From positions 1 through 12,828 of the forward strand of contig JAWQFJ010026653.1 of NCBI GenBank assembly GCA_034096865.1: a DNA stretch of 12,828 nucleotides, read 5' to 3'. Below are positions 8,172-12,828 of the stretch, piece after piece. The stretch is from Theodoxus fluviatilis. Lineage: Eukaryota > Mollusca > Gastropoda > Cycloneritida > Neritidae. Position 1 is the stretch's first letter; each line of letters begins with the position of its first letter. The position numbers and the translations under genes are program-made. The notes below the pieces were generated by a model that searched no databases, was not told the DNA's origin, and saw nothing but the letters and a program-made list of their open reading frames with translations.

Positions 8172-8292
8172 TTTCACAGAATGAGTAGCAGCGTCAGCAG
8201 CAATAGAAACTGCAAGCAACTTTCTCTACTTCTCACAAATCCCCTACATTCAGGAGGCGAGTTCAGCGAGCGCTTGCGAACATTTGCTCTCC

Positions 8293-8510
8293 AGAACAGG
8301 CCTCTTGCGTCTGTATTTCATGTGCGCTTCGAAATAAAACTGCTTCAGTCACAAACCACCTTCACCACGCATACACACAATGAAAAACATGTGTGTTTCA
8401 GGAAATATCTCAAGTTGAGCTTGGCTGTAAAATAAACGCCAATAAACTTTTAATTTGATTACCTTGCCTGTACATGCTATTCCATCATGTGACTGTTAGG
8501 CGGAACTGCT
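8293..8510 (+). other. unassigned stretch with two AATAAA hexamers
   Basis: AATAAA occurs at 8431-8436 and 8441-8446. These could be polyadenylation signals of a plus transcript. The 108-codon plus frame ending at 8435 (8109-8435) shows no family resemblance, so no gene is called. Confidence 0.3.
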
Positions 8511-8580
8511 TGTGTGCGTATATGTGCGTGAGTGTGCGCGAGCGTGTGTCTGTGTATGTGTCTGTATGTGCGTGTGTGGG
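8511..8580 (+). repeat. imperfect GT-rich tract
   Basis: Alternating TG with CG, TA and TC interruptions over about 70 bases. Such purine-pyrimidine alternation can adopt Z-DNA. Confidence 0.75.
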
Positions 8581-8734
8581 AATTCCCATTAGGTATATAT
8601 CCACGAAGATTTTTCAAATAGAAGTCATATACAAAAAATATATGTTAGTAAAGTTACTTTGAGAAAAGTAACCCAAATTTTAAAAAATTGTGATAAAACG
8701 AAAACTGTTAGCAACATCATCTGAAAGTAAGGCA

Positions 8735-8737
<3 letters not shown>

Positions 8738-8813
<76 letters not shown>

Positions 8814-8818
8814 AGGGG
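8738..8818 (+). repeat. GA microsatellite ending in a G run
   Basis: About 32 GA units (to 8802), then 11 G (8803-8813), A, and 4 G. The strand asymmetry makes this a candidate triplex or H-DNA tract. Confidence 0.95.
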
Positions 8819-8942
8819 AAGAAATAACAGAACAAGCAAAAGCCCTATATTTCTGTTAGCTTAGCCCTACTTTAGCCGAGTCAGCATCAGTCGTTTGATG
8901 TAAGACGAGATAAAACAAGACTTTCGAATAGAGGCATACGTG

Positions 8943-9006
8943 CCAAAGCAGTTTACTGTGAAGAATCCGATTGGCCAAAGCAGTTTAGTAGGAAGAATCT
9001 GATTGG
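8943..9006 (+). repeat. two tandem 32-bp units
   Basis: CCAAAGCAGTTTA opens both units (8943-8974 and 8975-9006), and both close with GAAGAATC-GATTGG. They differ at about four positions. The GATTGGCC junctions carry the reverse of the CCAAT box, so the duplication also duplicates that motif. Confidence 0.85.
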
Positions 9007-9325
9007 CCGATCAGCCGCATCGCCTGTCTGCGCTAGAGCCTGATGTTTTAGACGTAGTTGTGTCCTTGGGTACAAGAATGCGATAATCTCGGACGTGTAA
9101 GCATCTATACAGCTCATTTTTTTGATAACGTCATCGTAGTTATTTCCCTGTGTATTTACGTATGAATCTTGCGAAACTGATTTAAAATGTACTGATCAAG
9201 TGCACGCTATCCATTTTGAAAAGTCTGCCTAAATAAATTATTTCCCTCCACAAACTGGAAGCCCAAACTTGTCGACATTCTGATGCTAAAATTGCCTTGA
9301 CGATGGTCAAATAGGCATTTGCTAT
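9007..9325 (+). other. unassigned stretch
   Basis: I see nothing that can be supported as a gene or element. Confidence 0.4.

Positions 9326-9357
<32 letters not shown>
9326..9357 (+). repeat. run of 32 G
   Basis: An uninterrupted G run, followed by A, GGG and GCGGG. It is strongly G-quadruplex-forming. Its length in the assembly should be taken with caution. Confidence 0.95.
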
Positions 9358-9358
<1 letters not shown>

Positions 9359-9669
9359 GGGCGGGAGAAGAGAGAGGTCGAAATTTCATTCCAAGGATAT
9401 CTAGATATTTCTTTTCGCAAAATCTAACATGCTTCATTGTGTAAACGACACGTGAGCAAGCGAGAACTAGCTAAGTAAGGACGAGACAGAGGAACTTTCC
9501 AGTTGCAGTTCGTAGAGACTTGTTACGAACTTCAAACAAGAAAGTCCATTCTCCGAGTACCATGATACTGCACAGTAATTTTAGTGTCACAAATCAACAG
9601 ATACCGAGGACTTATCATCTGCTTTGAAAGGTCACTGTTTATCATGAGAATGTGTGAGATGTCAGAATA
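9358..9669 (+). other. unassigned stretch
   Basis: I see no gene or RNA. The first SINE begins just after it. Confidence 0.4.
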
Positions 9670-9675
9670 GAAAAC

Positions 9676-9913
9676 AATAAAAACCGCTGGCGCTGAACCT
9701 CCAGGTTTTGGAGAGAAAAAAAGAAGATCGGGTTCAAACCCGCAGCCTCTCGAGAAAAGAGGAGGAAAAAACGCACACACACACAAACACAAAAAACCAG
9801 GTCGGGTTCGAACCCACAACCCCTCGAAAAAAGAGAGAGAAAAAAAGTTTCAGCGCAGAATCGAACCTGGTCATGCATGACCAAGAGTCCAATGCTCTAC
9901 CAACTGTGCCATT
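9676..9913 (-). mobile_element. tRNA-derived SINE, copy 1, three B-box units
   Basis: On the minus strand the 5' head is tRNA-like: A box TGGCACAGTTGG (9911-9900), an anticodon-like ACTCTTGG, and B box GGTTCGATTC (9867-9858). Two more T-arm/B-box palindromes follow: GGGTTCGAACCC (9815-9804) and the variant at 9741-9730, each preceded by a similar GAGG(G/C)TTG-type lead and pyrimidine-rich spacers. The 3' end reads CCTGGAGGTTCAGCGCCAGC and GGTTTTTATT. GAAAAC flanks both sides (9670-9675 and 9914-9919), a possible short target duplication. Such elements are copied from pol III RNA by a partner LINE. The head most resembles a Lys tRNA (CTT), an inference from the anticodon position only. It lacks a tRNA acceptor stem, so it is not a tRNA gene. 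Confidence 0.82.
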
Positions 9914-10065
9914 GAAAACTTGCATGTATGTGAAGCATTTATAACGATCTTGTCATAAACCCCCGTGGTTCGTATTTTGCACTGTAAATTGTAGAAAAAT
10001 GGATGATAGCATGAACTGTTTGGTATTTCATACGGATCTAACCCATCAACGTCAATTTTCTTCTC

Positions 10066-10161
10066 GTAGTATCGCATTTTGGCGTCTGCTGGTAGAGGTT
10101 CAACATATATCAAAGCGTTTTGCTGAAGTAGGAAAGATAACTCTGTTTGACTCGATGTCAT
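10066..10161 (-). pseudogene. unassigned coding fragment, copy A (LPADAK-RYY)
   Basis: The minus frame reads SSQTELSFLLQQNAL, then VEPLPADAKMRYYEKK. It runs on (IDVDGLDPYEIP) to about 10030, beyond the part shared with copy B at 11591-11690. Copy B shares about 100 bp of DNA and the residues LPADAK-RYY and a preceding Phe/Leu-rich helix. Upstream on the same strand, GACAACGACCATTTCAGC (DNDHFS, 10182-10165) recurs exactly at 12776-12759. The conserved reading frame in two diverged copies suggests former protein coding, probably in a mobile element. RYY-EK-DPYE-like residues recall host-like domains found near large DNA transposases in invertebrates, but I cannot assign it. Confidence 0.4.
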
Positions 10162-10304
10162 TACGCTGAAATGGTCGTTGTCCCCAACATTTCCGGGTCA
10201 GGGATTGATTAAATCATCTTATTTTTGTGACACTGAGACCAGACCATCAAAACAATTAGCACTAGGCCTTGAATCAAATCGTCGTACGAGATCTTACGTT
10301 GACT

Positions 10305-10407
10305 GCAAATGTACAACAGTGCCGCGTGATTGTGTCGACATTCAGTTAGTTCGCTGGGCGATTCCAGGCTTTTAACCAGCGAAAGCAACGATCTAGATGG
10401 TACATAT
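10305..10407 (+). repeat. dispersed repeat, second copy, left part
   Basis: This matches 417-519 with about six substitutions in 103 bases, up to and including TACATAT. It then stops where the 1132-bp element begins, and the match resumes at 11547. Confidence 0.85.
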
Positions 10408-11539
10408 TAGGTATGTTATAATTTTTGTTTAAAGAATTCAATATATTGCTTGTTATCATTGGAAGGGGTAAAAAAATCAGCTTTCCAATGGTATATACAG
10501 CTTTGAGTTTGGTTAAGTTTGATCCGAGTTATGAATTTTACACCAATAAAATTGGTTAATTGAGACAAAGAAGGAAAATTGAAACCAGTTTACACCCTTT
10601 TTTACTAAAATTAACTGTAATTCCCACATTTTTCAATCAATATTGTTCAATTTGGTATGAAAAGAAAGGTCAATGTCTCTACTAGACAATTATATAGGTT
10701 ATCTTACTTTGAAAAATAAGATTTGTTTTACCTTGTGATTTTTAAAGGGGCACTCCCGTGACTGGAAAAAACAAAAATTCAGGAAATTTGAAAAAATATC
10801 AAATTTTAAGATATTGCTTTATATCACCAGAAAGAGCAAAAAAATAGCTTTCCAATGGTATATATAAATTTCAGATTGGTTAACTTTAACTCGAGTTACG
10901 AATTTTTATGTGAATAAAATATGTTGCAGAGCCAAAGAAGGAAAATTCGGATGTTGTACTTGTAGTCGTGAAAAGCGTGAGGCAATGAAAGGCCATGGTT
11001 GAAAGTAATGTCCCAATAACATCTTTTCTCCCCGAAAAATCAAACAACACAAAACCTTATTTTCAATGTGAAACACCTACTGATAGTGATACTGACTGAG
11101 TCAGAATGTGAGTTACCATCCGCCATCTTGGATTGTGATCGTGGAGGGGTACGCTGTTATGTGCATAGAAAAGGACATTTCGACAATGAGCTCTTACTTG
11201 AAACTTTGGGAAACATTATAAAAATGACGTATCTATTAATAAGGATAGTTTTTAGAGTTGGATCAGCACATACAATTGGTTTGATCACATACTTCTGTGG
11301 TATGAGTTTTGCACTTGATGCTTCTCCGTATATACTTTTTAGACTTACCGCCATTTTCTCCTTTCTTGCACAGAAGTATGTGCTCTCTACGTCATACAAT
11401 AGGTGCCCTACTTAATTAACTTCCGATTTCATCAGAAAACGTGCATTTGGTGACCTACCCTCCACGATGAGCGAAAAACCGGGTTTCAATTTTACGACAT
11501 CCAAAACGGGAGTGGATTCCGCGTTTTGTAACATACCTA
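10408..11539 (+). mobile_element. 1132-bp non-autonomous DNA element with TIRs
   Basis: The left end TAGGTATGTTATAA (10408-10421) is the inverted match, 13 of 14, of the right end TTGTAACATACCTA (11526-11539). The 7-bp duplication TACATAT flanks it, and the empty site is present at 513-519. No transposase-like frame exists: the longest (115 codons, 11068-11415 plus) shows no known domain. It is therefore most likely moved by an enzyme encoded elsewhere. The TIRs are short and the interior is AT-rich. The duplication length does not fit TA (Tc1/mariner), TTAA (piggyBac) or 8 bp (hAT, P), and fits the 6-7 bp of Dada best, but the ends alone cannot assign it. A second TIR-like pair, CACTCCCGT (about 10752-10760) and ACGGGAGTG (about 11507-11515), lies inside and may mark a nested older element. 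Confidence 0.8.
10435..10950 (+). repeat. two diverged direct repeats inside the TIR element
   Basis: About 150 bp at 10435-10580 recurs at 10800-10950, offset 367. AGCTTTCCAATGGTATATA is identical (10479-10497 and 10846-10864). Around it ATATTGCTT, TTGGTTAA-TTT, GAGTTA-GAATTTT, AATAAAAT and CAAAGAAGGAAAATT recur in the same order. Copy 1 also has an inverted CATTGGAA/TTCCAATG (10457-10464 and 10483-10490). Confidence 0.75.
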
Positions 11540-11546
11540 TACATAT

Positions 11547-11593
11547 ACTTTACCGGTTTCCCAAATGGAATGAATTTGACGCCAACACAGCGT
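11547..11593 (+). repeat. dispersed repeat, second copy, right part
   Basis: It continues the match to 520-566 (ACTTT-CCGGTTTC, AAATGGAATGAATTTGACGC, CAACACAGCGT) after the inserted element. It ends exactly where coding-fragment copy B starts. Confidence 0.85.
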
Positions 11594-11825
11594 AGTATCG
11601 CTTTTTTGCGTCTGCTGGTAGACGTTCATAATACAAAGAAGCCAAATCATGCAAATGTTGTTTTGTGAACGTAAGAAAAGAGTTTGACTCGATTAGGCTC
11701 TTACATCTATTGACTATCGAGGGAGGTGCTTCCGAGTGTACGAAATCCATTATCCTCAAAATTCTACTTGCAAATGACGTAACGTTATTAATGACGTCAA
11801 ACATTACGCAATTTCGCCATTCCAT
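11591..11825 (-). pseudogene. unassigned coding fragment, copy B (LPADAK-RYY)
   Basis: The minus frame from 11825 reads DVINNVTSFASRILRIMDF, later SNSFLTFTKQHLHDLASLYY and ERLPADAKKRYY. It corresponds to copy A over about 100 bp, with roughly similar residues. The C-terminal DPYE-type residues present in copy A are missing, because the sequence joins the dispersed repeat at about 11591. It is a mosaic fragment, not a complete gene. A short direct repeat, GGAGG(T/C)GCT-GAGTGTACGA, occurs at about 11723 and 11839. Confidence 0.4.
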
Positions 11826-11879
11826 GAACCGCGTATTTGGGGAGGCGCTCTGGAGTGTACGACCTTAAAAAACCACTTT

Positions 11880-11997
11880 CTCTTCAAGCCTCGATTCTGA
11901 AAATTTGATACATTCAATCGGACCTAACTTCCAGTTAGTGTGCAAAATCTCAAGGAAATCCGTCCAGTAGTTTTTGAGATATAAGCCGTGGAGTCGG

Positions 11998-12030
<33 letters not shown>
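11880..12030 (+). mobile_element. probable 3' tail of an unidentified element with (GACA)n
   Basis: Text of the kind CAAAATCTCAAGGAAATCCG, then GTCCAGTAGTTTTTGAGATA, is followed by about eight GACA units (11998-12030). That layout, a conserved short tail then a tetranucleotide array, is typical of the 3' end of retroposed or other mobile sequences in invertebrates. I cannot name the family. SINE copy 2 abuts the array directly. Confidence 0.4.
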
Positions 12031-12031
<1 letters not shown>

Positions 12032-12250
12032 TAAAAACCGCTGGCGCTGAACCTCCAGGTTTTGGCATTTAAAAAAAGATCGGGTTCGAACCCGCAACCT
12101 CTCGAGAAAAGAGGGGGAAAACACACACACACATAAAAACACAAAAAAACCCACAACCTCTCGAAAAAAGAGAAGAAAAAAAAGTTTCAGCGCAGAATCA
12201 AACCTGGTCATGCATGACCAAGAGTCGAACGCTCTACCAGCTGAGCCATT
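12031..12250 (-). mobile_element. tRNA-derived SINE, copy 2
   Basis: Same family and strand as copy 1. A box TGGCTCAGCTGG (12248-12237) is closer to consensus. B box GGTTTGATTC (12204-12195) has one change. One extra B-box unit, GGGTTCGAACCC, lies at 12093-12082. The middle unit has lost about 16 bases, so it keeps only part of the motif. The 3' body (CCTGGAGGTTCAGCGCCAGC and GGTTTTTAT) is identical to copy 1. No clear target duplication is seen, as one side is the GACA array. Confidence 0.82.
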
Positions 12251-12828
12251 AGAGAATTGCTATGACGGAGTGTTTGTAAAGCATGTAAATCCACTTCTAA
12301 GCTATCGGCCCAGGAACAATCAACCATATATTTTAAACATGATGGATAGGTTCAGGAAGCTCCTATTATGACATGTTTTGCTTTCCTTTGGCATGTCATA
12401 GACGCTGAATTAACACTCACACAGTCACACAGAGGAGGAAGTGTATTATAGATGTTCAACCCAGACATGTGCATTCGTACTCATTCAGTGATTCACGCAC
12501 ACACCGTGTGTGGTACTGGTACTGCTACCGAGTACCGTCATTCTACAAGCAACGAGTCAATCCTGTTAACACGATTCATAACTGGTAGGTTTTTAGGCTA
12601 GATTCGCTTCGAAAAGTTGCAGAAAATCTGATGGTTGTAACAATCTGACGGTATAACAAGTTTTGACAAGGAAAAAAACCAAGCAAGTAATCATTCTGAC
12701 CGATGTCAGTCCATGTTCCACCAAGACAACGGCAGGATTCTAAAGCATCATGAAGAAGGCTGAAATGGTCGTTGTCGGTGGTTGTTGTGACTCTTGACCG
12801 GTACTGTACTCCATGCACCTTAACGGTC
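12251..12828 (+). other. unassigned stretch with an 18-bp match to 10165-10182
   Basis: GCTGAAATGGTCGTTGTC at 12759-12776 equals 10165-10182. The minus frame there reads TTDNDHFSLLHDALESCRCL, then GGTWTDIGQNDYLLGFFP. It may be another fragment of the same unassigned element. GGTACT (about 12512) and AGTACC (about 12531) pair as a small inverted repeat. No gene is called. Confidence 0.35.

Larger units (their letters stand above)
7643..8292 (+). repeat. 650-bp segment flanked by diverged inverted repeats
   Basis: The 46 bases at 7643-7688 match the reverse complement of 8247-8292 without gaps at about 33 of 46 positions (hand count). Shared blocks are TCGCAA, CGCT and CTCGC-TCCTGAAT. The interior is unrelated and holds the TAG/CAG array and two hairpins. 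This could be the ends of an old non-autonomous DNA element or two inverted copies of a short repeat. No target duplication was identified. Confidence 0.3.
10401..11546 (+). other. 7-bp target site duplication pair (TACATAT)
   Basis: TACATAT occurs at 10401-10407 and 11540-11546, directly outside the terminal inverted repeats. The uninterrupted copy has it once (513-519). The span listed runs from one duplicate to the other. Confidence 0.85.

Noticed and set aside
9858..9911. tRNA gene on the minus strand
   Set aside because: It has A and B boxes and an anticodon-like loop, but no acceptor stem pairing. The same sequence recurs at 12195-12248 with a shared 3' body, so it is a SINE head.
9532..9944. 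Frames over the SINE (both strands)
   Set aside because: They occur in both SINE copies and consist of A/B-box and pyrimidine-spacer translation, without protein character.
11068..11415. 115-codon frame inside the TIR element as a transposase
   Set aside because: It is too short, has no DDE-type or zinc-finger pattern, and has AT-biased codons, so it is probably chance.
11792..11799. TGACGTCA as a CRE-type regulatory site
   Set aside because: It is a single 8-bp match with no promoter or gene beside it, so chance cannot be excluded.

Overview
The window looks like repeat-rich, gene-poor nuclear DNA of a marine invertebrate. I would guess a mollusc, possibly a gastropod. The evidence is indirect: long CA, GA, G and C microsatellites, tRNA-derived SINEs, a Ty3/Gypsy-type retroelement with the domain order known from animal Gmr1-like elements, splice-like exon edges, and no bacterial-style gene packing. 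No complete host gene is visible.

Layout. 1-570: a possible 3'-terminal exon (174-310, +), then a 150-bp dispersed repeat (417-566). 743-2884 (minus): a decayed LTR-retrotransposon reading gag (charged Arg/Glu coiled coil, gag core, CCHC knuckle), aspartic protease, integrase core. It is broken by five frame changes and cut off just after the second catalytic Asp of integrase. 2885-3930: its probable leader, with a minisatellite of about 88 bp period, then a tentative primer-binding site and LTR edge near 3919-3937. 3940-7350: mostly unassigned DNA with a GC-rich duplication, a 300-bp CA array and short tandem repeats. 7351-7528: a second possible exon. 7640-8820: a diverged inverted repeat around a TAG/CAG array, then GT and GA/G arrays. 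8943-9006: a 32-bp tandem duplication. 9326-9357: a run of 32 G.

The right end (9670-12250) is a nested mobile-element cluster. Two copies of one tRNA-derived SINE lie on the minus strand. A second copy of the 417-566 repeat is split by a 1132-bp insertion with 14-bp terminal inverted repeats and a perfect 7-bp target duplication (TACATAT). The intact copy at 417-566 supplies the empty site, so the insertion is proved inside the window. Two diverged copies of an unassigned coding fragment (shared LPADAK-RYY residues, minus strand) flank this cluster.

The parts do not form a working pathway. The window is a record of successive insertions and decay. The best-supported results are the Gmr1-like gag-protease-integrase remnant, the 7-bp-TSD element of unknown superfamily, and the SINE with repeated B-box units.
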